DNA of 64,000 nt from Lycium barbarum (taxonomy: Eukaryota; Streptophyta; Magnoliopsida; Solanales; Solanaceae). The translations under genes were made by a program, and so were the position numbers. Below the pieces are notes generated by a model that did no database searches, had not been told where the DNA came from, and saw only the letters and a list, made by a program, of their open reading frames with translations. This document shows positions 12,976 to 23,705 of the stretch, piece by piece; position 1 is the first letter of the stretch; each line of letters starts with the position of its first letter. Location: positions 87,806,543 to 87,870,542 of the forward strand of contig NC_083346.1 in NCBI RefSeq assembly GCF_019175385.1, written 5' to 3'.

Positions 12976-14529
12976 GGCCAATCAAATCTTTGTTTATTTT
13001 TTTTGTAACTTTTAAGCAAATGTGTGTACTGTGTTTAATTATGTATATATATGTATATGACCAGCATATCTCAGTTAATACATTTAAGGGAGGACGGGGG
13101 CGAAAGCTTTCCAATATTAACCTTCTATACATCCTTATGAATGGGTATACATGAGATATACCTAAATATACACAGTATATACATAATCTGTTGATTTGTT
13201 TTTTTTTAGTTATATTTGCATGTCTGACCTCATTCGTTGACTATATGTTAATCCTTTTCCTCTTTTTTTTATGCATGACATCTCGCATACGAGTCCAAAC
13301 GACTTGTCATCTCCTCCCGCATTTGGCGTTGGGCTAAAAGCCCAATATGAAATTCTCTCCAGCCCCCTGTCCGTAACACATGCCCAAAAGGAAAGAAATA
13401 AAATTCTGGGCCAAAGCCCAATAGACAGGAACACAGGCAGCAGCCATAGCAGTCTATAAAAAATAGCTGGGCCAAAGCCCAACAGCAGCCCCAAAATGGG
13501 TTAAGCCCATCTCATTATATTTTACACCTCTATTTTATGTTGTTGCATTTAACTTGTATTATGTGACTAACTTTTTTATTTTTATTTTCTTAATTTAGGT
13601 GAACTTTAGTGAATTTAGTGGGTTAGCTTTAGTGAAAGGGTAGTTAAACTTAAGAAAGATCAATTAATTCCATTAGCTTCATTTTCTATCCCTTTTATGT
13701 CAAAACTGTTTGCGACATCTAGTATTTTTTTTTTAAAGTAATTGATTTGCAAAATAGCATGACTATATATTTCGAGTTAAGAGAATCATATTTTATGCTC
13801 ACTATCCCAGAAATTTCAAAACGTCACTAATATGCAAATATAAGTTCAAATACATTCTATGAATAGTTTTTCAAAGTTTATCCAATAATACACTTCTTTT
13901 AGCCAAGTATAGTTAATATAAAAGAAATTAAACTCATACCCTATCCATCACATTTTAAAGAAAATAAGTTTGGGTAGTTTTACATCACCATATTGATATA
14001 ACACAAAATTTTGTCTAAAGTTCACATTTTGGTAAAAGGTTATAGGCGAGTTGTTATATTTTTGCAAGTCTTATTTTCAAGAATATTATTACATTTTCAT
14101 TCAAGGCTTTAGCATGTCCAAGTTTTTTTTTACATAGCCTTTAAAATCTTCTTTTATGCAATACATCATATTTTCTACAAGTATTATTTCAAATGACATC
14201 ATTATTACTTTCATTTAATGTCTTAGCAACATTTATAAGTCCTACTTTAAAAAAATAGCATTACTCTTCTCATTCAAAGTTTTAACAGCAGTCATAAGTC
14301 TCAGCGTTTCCTTTATGAAATTACTATATTTTTCTACAAGTTAATTCAAACGACATTATTAAATTTTCCTTTGAAACCTTAGTAATATGTACAAGCTATT
14401 TTCTTAAAATTTAAACATTATATTTAACCTTAATTAATTAACCTAAGTTTGGCCGGATAACCGTAGTTAACGGATTCTAAAGGATGCCTAACCCCTTCCC
14501 TTTAGGATAATAAAGAACCCTTACCTAGA
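12976..14529 (+). mobile_element. Ogre/Tat-type LTR, copy 3 (both ends truncated)
   Basis: This matches 8916-10519 from CAATCAAATC onward, with scattered substitutions and small indels; it is more diverged than copy 1. The left edge is fused to gag near 12975. The right edge stops at CCTTACCTAGA, before the last 130 or so bases of the LTR, where integrase of an unrelated element begins. It is probably the remnant of the 3' LTR of the gag-bearing element. Confidence 0.85.
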
Positions 14530-15825
14530 TATTGGGAGAAGCTCATTGTTCCCGTTATTCTGTTCACCCCGGAGCGACAAAAATTTATCATGACCTTAAG
14601 TCTATATATTGGTGGAATGGAATGAAGAAAGATATAGCGGAATTCGTAGCTCAATGTCCTAACTGTAAACAAGTGAAAATCGAGCACCAAAAGCCGGGTG
14701 GATTGTTGCAAGCTATAGAAATCCCAACTTGGAAATGGGAAGTGATTAACATGGACTTCATTTCAGGCTTACCCCGTTCTCGACGTAAGTATGATTCCAT
14801 ATGGGTGATTGCGGATAGACTCACAAAGTCAGCTCATTTCTTACCGGTCAAAACGACCTATGTGGCAGAAGATTATGCAAAGTTTTATATTAAAGAGATA
14901 GTGAGACTCCATGGTGTTCCAGTATCTATTATCTCAGACAGAGGGACTCAGTTTACAGCCAACTTTTGGAAGTCTTTCCAAGAGGGTCTAGGGACCCAAG
15001 TGAGCCTTAGCACGACATTTCACCCACAGACCGATGGGCAAGCTGAGCACACCATTCAAACTGTTGAATAATGTTGCGAGCATGTATGCTAGATTTCGGA
15101 GGAAATTGGGATGATCATTTGCCACTCATTGAATTTCCTACAATAACAGTTACCATTCCAGCATTCAAATGGCACTGTATGAAGCTTTATATGGGCGAAA
15201 GTGTAGATCCCCAATTGGGTGGTTTGAAACAAGAGAGACTAAATTGATAGGGCCAGACTTGGTCCAGCAAGCTATAGAGAAAGTCAAGCTCATCCAAGAT
15301 CGGTTGTTAGCAGCCCAAAGTCGTCAAAAGTCCTATGCGGATAATAGTTGATGAGACTTGGAGTTCAAAGTGAAAGATTGGGTATTCTTGAAAGTGTCGC
15401 CTATGAAAGGTGTAATGAGATTTTGCAAAAAGGGGAAGCTTAGTCCTCCGATACATTGGGCCTTATGAGTTTGTACGAAAAGTGGGCAAAGTAGCCTATG
15501 AATTAGATCTACCTCTAGATTTGGAGTCAGTCCATCCAGTTTTCCATGTCTCGATGCTTCGGAAATGTGTAGGAGATCCTACTAAAATCGTGCCAATAAG
15601 TGATGTGCAAGTGATAGAGAAATTGACTTATGAAGAGGTACCCATTGCCATACTAGATAGGCAAGTACGGAGGCTTAGAAACAAAGAAGTGGCCTCAGTT
15701 AAGGTTCTATGGAGAAGCAGTAAATGAGAGGAAATGACATGGGAAGCGGAAGAAAGTATGCGATCCAGATACCCACATTTATTTCAGCCCTTGGAAGAGA
15801 TCCAAGATGAGATGTCAAGATTTTA
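14530..15825 (+). pseudogene. pol: Tekay/Del chromovirus integrase and chromodomain, broken
   Basis: Integrase inserts element cDNA into chromosomes; the C-terminal chromodomain of chromoviruses steers it to heterochromatin. Visible in order: an HHCC zinc-binding region (histidines near VHPGATK, then CPNCKQVKIEH); a catalytic core with D in INMDFISGLP, D in IISDRGTQF and E in TDGQAEHTIQ; then [16 protein letters not shown]; and a chromodomain-like end (RNKEVASVKVLWRS, then EEMTWEAEE). Single-base deletions near 15069 and 15148, adjacent TGA TGA stops at 15349 (CGA CGA in related copies), and a further frameshift and stop near 15450 and 15724 disable it. It abuts an Ogre LTR fragment on the left, so gag, protease, RT and RNase H are missing. 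On the right are a polypurine tract and LTR. Confidence 0.9.
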
Positions 15826-15995
15826 AGGTATATATGTTTTTCTTTTATGCTTTTGGGTCGTGTGTGGCCAAATTCTATTGCTATTATGCTGTGGCCCTAT
15901 TAGGCATTGTTATTATCGGTTGTTGTGATAGGATGGTAGTGCCATGTTATAGGGGAGACTCTAGCTAAATTTGTTTTAGAATCCCCGAAGACTTT

Positions 15996-16031
15996 AACAT
16001 TCGAGGACGAATGTTCTTAAGGGGGGAAGAA
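15996..16031 (+). promoter_or_regulatory. Inverted repeat plus polypurine tract
   Basis: Arms AACATTCG and CGAATGTT flank an AGGA loop at 15996-16015. The polypurine tract AAGGGGGGAAGAA (16019-16031) ends exactly where the LTR starts with TGTTACACC. The polypurine tract primes plus-strand DNA synthesis. The same inverted repeat abuts the tract in three other elements in this window. Confidence 0.9.
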
Positions 16032-16375
16032 TGTTACACCTCGGAAAAATCCTCTGTTGTTGCTCAAGTGAATGAACTAGTGAGGAGTACGAGTATACGA
16101 TATTTTCATGAGTAAGAAATTACATTTGATGACCCTAAGTGAGATTTCAAAGGCATCCGAGGTTAGACGAGAAAGTTGGCCAAGAGAAGGCAAGACAAAC
16201 GATAGGTTTCGGAAAGGAAATACTAGTAACGAGTTAACGAGGCCTTAATGATGTCTTGGAGAAGAGTGATAACGTCCCTTAGATTGGTATTGAAGTATTG
16301 AAAAAGTGTTAAGAAGGTTCCATAAGGATTGGAGATCAAACGAATCGACGAAACGGACTTCGGAACCACTGGGGG

Positions 16376-16535
16376 TTATACGGCCAAACATACTGGCCGT
16401 ATAAATTATACGGTCCGTATGTTTGGGACTGTATAATCAGCCCAGAAAGGCAAAAGTTTCTGGAACAAATATACGGCCAGACATACGTTCCATATAAATT
16501 ATACGTACCGTATGTTGGTCCGTATATCCGGTTGG
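16376..16535 (+). repeat. U3 palindrome cluster (ATACGGTCCGTAT type)
   Basis: Two related blocks of about 65 bp each contain self-complementary words: TACGGCC ... GGCCGTA, ATACGGTCCGTAT (16408-16420), and the imperfect TTATACGTACCGTATG. The cluster ends just upstream of the TATA-like sequence near 16550. Equivalent clusters with a GTCGACGGTCCGTCGAC core lie in the LTRs of the two minus-strand Tekay elements. Confidence 0.8.
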
Positions 16536-17691
16536 GCAGATTTTTGGTGTATTAAATGAAGGGGCCAAGGTTATTTCATTTCACTTCCACTTCACACCCC
16601 TTCTCTCTAAAACATCTCTCTACATATATTCCACAAGAATTCAAGGATATTTGGTGATCAACAACATAAATCAAGGGAATCAAGTGTAAGAAAACCATAA
16701 AAGATCATCCAAGGTCATGACATCCAAATGGAGATAAACTAGGGTTTTGCTCAAAGTGGAGTATTATCAACTAAGGCTCGTTCTTACGACATCTAAGGTA
16801 ATACTAATGATAATTATATGTTGCTTAAGGTATTGGAGAGTTGAAATACTTGGATTGTAAAAGGGTATGGTAAAATGGGTCATGAATATGGAATAGTGTC
16901 ATTTTGAGAAATGGTTTGAATTGAGTTATGGTTCTTGATGTATAGTGATGTAAATGCGTTATAAATGATGTTGAGAACAAGAGATGAGCAATGTATGTGA
17001 ATGGACGTCGTTGTGTGTTATGGCCATGGATATGGATGATTTGAATGAAAAGTCTAGAAATATGGATAATGTGAATGGATAACGATTATTGTTATAGTAT
17101 TGTGAATGTATTATTGACGCTTGGGAGTTGAGATACCTTATGAAGGAATGTTGTATAAATAAAGGAGATGCCGTCCGATTTTCACTAGTTTTAGTCATGT
17201 ATGCTAGCTATCGATTCTAATGATAGTATGACTTTAATGAAGGTAGAAACGTGAACGTTGGAGGAGAACGCGCAAGTATAGAATAGTTGACTGGAAAAAG
17301 GTAGGTAAGGCTAACCCTTCTTTCATAAGGCATGGTTCTTTGGCCAAACGTCTAAATCTTCCATAAGTCTATGATGTCTTTCAAATGATTTGATCTTCCG
17401 AGCTAGTAGATCACGATTCTTGATACGCCACGATCGTACTTGTTCCTCGTATAATGAGCAAGCCTATAAAGATAGATGTGACGAATGACAATAATAGTGA
17501 TAATGATATCGAGGACGATAATGATGACGATGATGATAATGATGTTAATAGTAATGATGCTTATGAGCTAGTATGTGTATGTATCTATGTATGACTATTA
17601 TGGAACCCCGAGCTTATGAGGCCGGGTATGATATGTAAATAAGTATGTATACGATTACGAAACGCGCGCACACCTCTGTAGATGGTACGGA

Positions 17692-17790
17692 TAACCCTGA
17701 CTCCTTGGTAGGGCCAGGTAGATGTAACCCTGAAGCCTTGGTAGGGCCAGGTATGTGTAACCTTGAGCCTTGGTTGGCCAAGTACGTATG
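17692..17790 (+). repeat. Three 33-bp tandem repeats in LTR
   Basis: AACCCTGA, CCTTGGTAGGGCCAGGTA and a GT-rich tail recur three times, the third copy diverged (AACCTTGAGCC, TTGGTTGGCC). This is typical of LTR-internal tandem repeats. Confidence 0.8.
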
Positions 17791-18572
17791 AAAAACCGAT
17801 CCTACGTGGTCGGGTATGCTATGTATATGATATGACTATGTATATGAATGTGAATAAGGATATGTATACGAATACGAGCACAAATATGGTACGAGTACTA
17901 TTATGGAATACGGATAATGATATATGTACACAAATACGTATTAGCAATGGAAAGTTCCTATGAAAGGCAAGTAAGTGCATATGACGATGATATTGCCATC
18001 TCCCATCCTATGCTATTTCTTATGGTGTTATTTATGCTTCTATATTGATATTGATCATGCTTTACATACTCCGTACATTGTTCGTACTGACGTCCTTTTG
18101 TTTGTGGACGCTTCGTCATGCCCGCAGGTGCACAGGGAGACATGCTTGATCCATAGCTGCTTTCTCAGAGATTACATAGCAGAGCTCCATTTCATTCGGA
18201 GCCATAGCTTTTGGGTACTCATTCTTTTGTGTATATAATTATGGGCATAACGGGGTCCTGTCCCGCTCATGTGATATGTTATACTCTTCTTAGAGGCTCG
18301 TAGTCACGTGTATATGGTTAGATATGTCTCTCCTTGTCGGCCTATATTTTATATATCATTTGATAGCCTTGTCGGCTCATGTACGTTGATGTGGCATAGA
18401 TGCCAAATATAGTATAAAGGCATTGTCGTCCAATGGGACTAGTGTGATTGATGAATAGAAATGTATGTTAACTTATGTGGCTCACCTAGATGTAAGTATA
18501 AGCTTGAGATAAGAGGCGCCCGGGTGGGCTAGCACCGGGTGCTCGTTGCGGCCCTCTTGACGGGTCGTGACA

Positions 18573-19202
18573 GTATCGCCATCATCGTTTTCTCTCTTAA
18601 GAGAGAGAGTAAAATTTTAGGGTTAGAGGAAGTGAAAAAGAACCGCGTGAAAATAAATGGGAGGGGGGGGGGGGTGAAGTTTATTTTATTAAACTTCCTC
18701 TCCCCTTTTAATAGAACAATATACTCCTCCTTCATTTAAAATAATAAATAAAAACCCCCTCCTTAATTTAAATCATATTAAAATACTCATATTACTGAGT
18801 AAAAATAATTATTTAGCCGAATTAAAATTCAAAACTCGCAGATCTAAAATATTAGCTTTAAAACAAGCCCAGTATTGATATAGTTCCGGAGAATATTTAA
18901 AAATGTAAAAAATACGGTCAAAATGAGCCGTAATTCATACGTCGTCTTAATTAACAATTTTCGCGAGTTAAACAGAGCGGGATACACATTTTATTTTTGA
19001 ACTATATTTATGAAAGTAGTACTCGTAATATTCTTGCAATTTCAATTTTTTTACAAAATAATAACTAAATGTCAATTTTTGCAATTTTCTCAGGATTTTG
19101 AAATTTTAAATTTTTTGAGGGTGCCTCCTTGCTCCGTCTTTGACTCGGGAATTTTGAAAATTTTAAAATACACGTCTTATGAGGTGAAAATTAGGTGTCA
19201 AC
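18573..19202 (+). other. Unclassified, possibly LTR-derived, non-coding
   Basis: This is A/T-rich with a run of 13 G at about 18663. The stretch 18900-19202 (CGGTCAAAATGAGCCGTAAT, CGTCGTCTTAATTAACAATT, AGGTGTCAAC) resembles ends of long plant LTRs as I remember them. There is no gene and no clear primer site after it. Confidence 0.35.
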
Positions 19203-21375
19203 GATTGCCCCTTCAGAGTTCAAATATTGCAAGGCCATCCTTGAGCAACGAATTTTGACAAACCTAGTTTTTACCGAATAATGGAAATCACAGCTCTCTT
19301 TGTGTAAAATTTTGAAAGCATGGCCGGGCCCCAGTTTCTGGGCTTCTTACATATCTCAGCTTACATGAGAATTCAGGCCGTTTGTAGTTCTGACTCTATG
19401 AGACTATGAAATAAAAAGTTTTCTTTAAACTATCTCGAGGTGTCTCGAGATAATGATACGAATATAGTCGAGCCTCGAAACTTCAGTAGCCTACATATCC
19501 CTGGCTTTGGGAATCAGGACAATTGTAGTTCGACTCGATAGCCCGAAAAGGAATGTCCCTTTATGTGGGAATCCCTTTGGCTATTTTCGGTTGAAAATCC
19601 GGACCGAAGGCGGTTTTTGGAACAGATTTATTAGTGTTGATGCTTGAAGTGATATCTAATCCCTGGTATTGAAAGCTTGACTCTCGTACACAGTTTTTGA
19701 CTAGTTTCCCAAGAAAAATTTCCACGTATGCTCCGCATGATTTGAATCCGACTTTTGCTTCCATCTCGGTAGCTTTTAGCTCATTTTCAAATGCCGAGTC
19801 CTGCGTGTTACTCTTTCTGAAAATCTTGATTTTAATGTAGTCATACCTGAGTGGCATTTTTCAATTTGTTGACATTGAAGTCATCCTCCCATATTATGTC
19901 CGTCTTTTTGCAAATGCTTGTCCGTCTTCTTTCTTTTCTCCTATAAGTGTGTGTTTTTCGTGTATTTTTCGAAAAAAATAATCAACTTCGTATAATAATC
20001 ATGATACTTTGACTGGCTCTTTTTCTGACATTTTCAGATGTTTTCATTGTTCAATGATAACTTTCGCTAGGATCTGGGTCGGGCTATACTGCATTTTTTC
20101 TAACCTACACACCCCAGTTCGGTTGTCGTTTTCATATGCAGGATGCTACTAATGAAAATCATGTTTTCAAGTGTGGGGTCATTTTTGTTTCTTATGACAT
20201 CCGCCACCCCTGAAAATTTTGACTCACTTCATTTTCACATACTGCGGCGAGTGTTGCAAATCTGGTGTCGATCGCATCGTTTTCCTCATACGAAGTCTGC
20301 GGTATACCAGTTCGGGACTACATCACTTATAGTAAAAAATAACCCAAATGTGTCCAGAATTACAACATTTAGTCAGGATATTCAAGTTAACTACTGCACA
20401 ATTAAGTGCAGAGCCTTTTCTCATGACTATCACTATCCTTGAACCATTTGAAATAAACTGCAGTAGCGACCACAAATCTTGATGTAGGAATCACATTCGT
20501 ATTTCAACGATTGTGGACATCAACCTCGAAATTATGCTACATATTTTTGGCTATATATATGGATGACGATTCAGCCCCTTCGGTACGTAGTCGTTTAATC
20601 ATATTTTCATCTTGAGGAATGAAGCTTACCTCGGTGGCAAGACTGACATCTTCCTTTTTTGACTCTGGGGAAGAATACCCGCCCGTCGACAGGGTTCACA
20701 TCTTCCAAAAATGTAAGTGTAAGTGTGTACTTGTCAATTCTTAATTTTTACTGTGCTTGAGGAATTTTTGAGATTCTTCAAAAAAATTCTGCCTCAATGT
20801 AGAAGTTTTAATCAGTTCGTTCCTTTTAACTGATATATTTAAAGAATTTTTGAGGTCCTCTCAAAAATTCTGCCCAAGTTTCGTTGTGGGGCTACCTTTA
20901 TCTTTCTCTTGCGAGATCAATTCTGAGGTTTCCTATGGTTTATTGGGAATTTTGTTTGGAATGACCGAGCTCGGGAGAGTGCCTACCTATCCCCTTTTGG
21001 GAATCAGGTCGAAACGTAGTTCGGTGTAAACATATTGGAATTTTTCTAGTGAGACCGAACTCAAAAGAGCGCCTACGTATCCCAAATGGGAATCAGGTCA
21101 TAACGTAGTTAAAAATACATAATTTTGGATTTTTTTGGGTTAAAGCGACCGAGCTTGGAAAAGCGCCTACGTATCCCCTTATAAGTAGAGGGAATGAGGT
21201 CCTTGCGTAGTTCGTGCAAAATTTGGATTTGGTTTTTTTTAAGAAAAATGCAAAATTACAAGCAAAGGAAATGCAATTAAAGTAACATAAACTATAAAAA
21301 CTCCAAATCTTCATAGTCATCTTCTTCTTCACACATAGTATCTCTTGATGGCATCTGAATTAATTGCCCTTGGCT
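19203..21375. other. Unclassified non-coding region with hairpin repeats
   Basis: No recognisable protein, RNA gene or LTR boundary was found. Short open frames (19561-19857 minus, 20143-20442 plus) have no family resemblance and are probably chance. The region carries four copies of a GCCTACGTATCCC ... GGGAATCAGG ... ACGTAGTT motif. It is probably retroelement untranslated sequence of unknown family. It ends abruptly at the LTR at 21376. Confidence 0.4.
20981..21214 (+). repeat. Hairpin-forming repeat, three copies (fourth at 19489-19530)
   Basis: Copies lie at 20981-21022, 21071-21110 and 21164-21214, with a fourth at 19489-19530. Each has CCTACxTATCCC, a short loop, GGGAAT(C/G)AGGTC and xCGTAGTT. 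CTACGT is complementary to ACGTAG, and ATCCC to GGGAT-like sequence, so each copy can fold. In the 19489 copy both arms changed together (CTACA with TGTAG). Each tandem copy is preceded by GACCGAxCT and GCGCC or GTGCC. Confidence 0.75.
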
Positions 21376-22736
21376 TGTCATGGCCCAAACCGATGAGCCG
21401 TGACAGGAGTGTGACCTCTAGCGACAAAACACCCCTAAACACTTATCTGAAACATACTGAACATCAAAGGCCCATAAAAGGCATAAATTGATCTCATAAA
21501 AGGGAACATCGAAACTCTGTACAATCTGTATATATATACACACGATATGCGGAAGAACAGTGCAAGCTAGCTAGGCTGCTACATATACTGTACACAAAAG
21601 AATAGAAGCCGATAAGGATACATTATCTGACTACTACATACAACTGTTTATAGGCCTCTACTGGAATAAAAGTTGTAGAAAGGATGGGATAGGGCCCCGT
21701 CATACCCATATACATACACATCTAAAAAGGGGCATACCAAAACTGACTGTAGCGCCGGAGCGAATGGAGCGTACTGACCACTGCTAGATCTAGAGGTCCT
21801 ACTGAGCTAGACCACCTGTCTGTCTCCCTGTACCTGTGGGTATGAACGCAGCTCCCCGAGCAACGGGGAGTCAGTACGGATAATATACCGAGTATATAAG
21901 GCATAAAAACAACATATATATACACAAGAATCATGGATAAGATCTGAAGTCATAAACTAAAATGATTGACTGCATGTACTTGTATGAACTAGTATCTGCC
22001 TGAATCTGTGTAACTTACAATGCCTTTGTGGGCACATAATATGCATGCTTATACCTATCAACGATGGTCTTGCATCTATATGAGTGTGTTTATAATGCCT
22101 GTAAGCCTCTATGGCATCTCGTCATAGCATATTGGCTCCTCTGTGGCCATAATCAATATCATCATCATAGTAGTAATGCGTATATAACACCTATATTTCT
22201 TCTCATACTTTACATATACATAATATTCGCGTGTATAACGTCTGATATGTGTGCTTATATAATGCCTTCTAGTCACGGGTCAATGTACATAAATATATAA
22301 TGAATGTGATGCATGACTAAGCTGTATGCACATAATTGGACACATAAGACTGGACCCATGAATAGAAGGATTACTCATAAAGGGGGTACATGAACATCAA
22401 AGACTGAAGTACTTCTAATGCTTCTAAGAGTAGAGTAATATGGAAGCTTGCTTACTCGCTTATTGAATCATATCATAGGATCATGCCAAAGAAGAAAAGA
22501 ATGGCCTTAACATAACTGGAAGTATACTTAATCGTCCAACTTCTACCTCTCGAACTTGAAAGTCTACAATTAAGATAACACATGGCTTAATTAGACTATT
22601 TACTTCGCTAACTAACCATCCGCAAATACGTATAAAGCTCAACGAACTATAGACAATAATTTCCATTGTAAGCATACAACTCTCCAACTTCTCATTCGAT
22701 CCTACATCAACTACAATACTCACATAAACAATGCCA

Positions 22737-22767
<31 letters not shown>

Positions 22768-23142
22768 CACGTAAATCCGTTTCCAATTATCTTTTAATAT
22801 AACGCTATATCACTACATTGCCCTTTATCAACTTAACACTTCCACAATTACCTTGTCTTCACTTAATATCACTAAAACTCTTGATAACCAACTTAAATAT
22901 AAGGGTAGAAATAATTTACATACCTTGAGAGGTCTAGAATTCTAAGAATCACTTCAACTTCAACTCCCTAAACTTCACAACTTGAAGAAACCCTAGAAGC
23001 AACATTCTTCTTCACCATCTTGGGTTTACGGGGTCCGGATCTTGTTAAATCTTCACTAATATGATGGAAAATATTGGGAGAGAATATATTAGGGTTTTTT
23101 GATTTGGAGAGGAGGAAAAATATGAAATTGGGTACTGGACCA

Positions 23143-23152
23143 CCTATTTATA
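23143..23152 (-). promoter_or_regulatory. LTR TATA box
   Basis: On the minus strand the sequence reads TATAAATAGG. It lies just downstream of the palindromic U3 cluster and upstream of the part shared by both LTRs of this element, as expected for the Pol II promoter of the element. Confidence 0.7.
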
Positions 23153-23169
23153 CTTGGAATCCAAAAAGG

Positions 23170-23320
23170 CTACAGCGTCCGATTCGACGAGCGGGTCGAC
23201 GGTCCGTCGACTTGACCCATCGACCTGTGCCTGTAGATGTATGGCTACGAGATTCTGTCGACGCCGTGGGTCGATGGTCTGTCAACCATGTCGATGACCC
23301 GTCGACGATGACTGGTGTCC
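23170..23320 (-). repeat. U3 palindrome cluster (GTCGAC type)
   Basis: Several CGAC/GTCG words occur here, including the near-perfect palindrome GTCGACGGTCCGTCGAC at about 23196-23212. The cluster ends about 20 bp upstream (in element orientation) of the TATA box. It shares the ACGGTCCGT core with the plus-strand LTR cluster at 16376-16535, although the flanks differ. Confidence 0.75.
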
Positions 23321-23531
23321 TTCAGATTTTTCTGATTCAGTTCAGATCTCGTCGATTCGATTTGATTCGTTCAACTTCTAACTCTATAAATTGACAGGAA
23401 TATCTGCTGGTACCCCCGTACACGGGGTAAGGCACTTCCGACCTCCAAACTCGGGCTTGGGTCTCTATTCCAAGGGCATACCTGATTTGGAAACCGTAGG
23501 TTCTACCACTACGAACATGAGGGGTGTAACA

Positions 23532-23568
23532 TTCTCTCCCCTTTAGGAACATTCGTCCTCGAATGTTC
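23532..23568 (-). promoter_or_regulatory. Polypurine tract and adjoining inverted repeat
   Basis: On the minus strand, arms GAACATTCG and CGAATGTTC around AGGA (23547-23568) precede a tract reading CTAAAGGGGAGAGAA (to 23532), which abuts the LTR start. This is the plus-strand priming site. Confidence 0.9.
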
Positions 23569-23705
23569 GAACAATCTTGGGTTATAAAAATTTTGGTAGA
23601 GTTTCCCCTATGCTTATACCAATCCACCCTGAACACAACAACCCAAAATAATGCCACACACGGCCACATACTATAACAAATAATACCATGGCCTCACACG
23701 ACCAA

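Larger units (their letters stand above)
16032..18572 (+). mobile_element. Tekay 3' LTR, 2,541 bp
   Basis: It begins TGTTACACCTCGG after the polypurine tract and ends GGGTCGTGACA, giving the canonical TG...CA ends. U3 carries palindromic repeats at 16376-16535 and a TATA-like TATTAAATG near 16550. A repeat of about 33 bp occurs at 17692-17790. The end region resembles that of the other chromovirus LTRs here. There is no gene inside; the open frames are incidental. The 5' partner is absent, so a target-site duplication cannot be tested. Confidence 0.85.
21376..23531 (-). mobile_element. Tekay 3' LTR (minus strand), 2,156 bp
   Basis: Read on the minus strand it begins TGTTACACCCC directly after a polypurine tract and ends at TGTCATGG on the plus strand, giving TG...CA ends. 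It has a U3 palindrome cluster (23170-23320), a TATA box (23143-23152) and the end segment shared with 28657-29474. An (AC)n run followed by (AT)n lies near 22738-22770. This is the downstream LTR of the broken gag-pol at 23706-28454. Confidence 0.88.

Noticed and set aside
20143..20442. A 99-codon frame in the unclassified region
   Set aside because: No recognisable motif. The length is compatible with chance in A/T-rich DNA and there is no second copy to test conservation.
22738..22770. (AC)n and (AT)n run as a regulatory element
   Set aside because: It is a simple sequence in LTR DNA, with no conserved position in the related LTR fragments.
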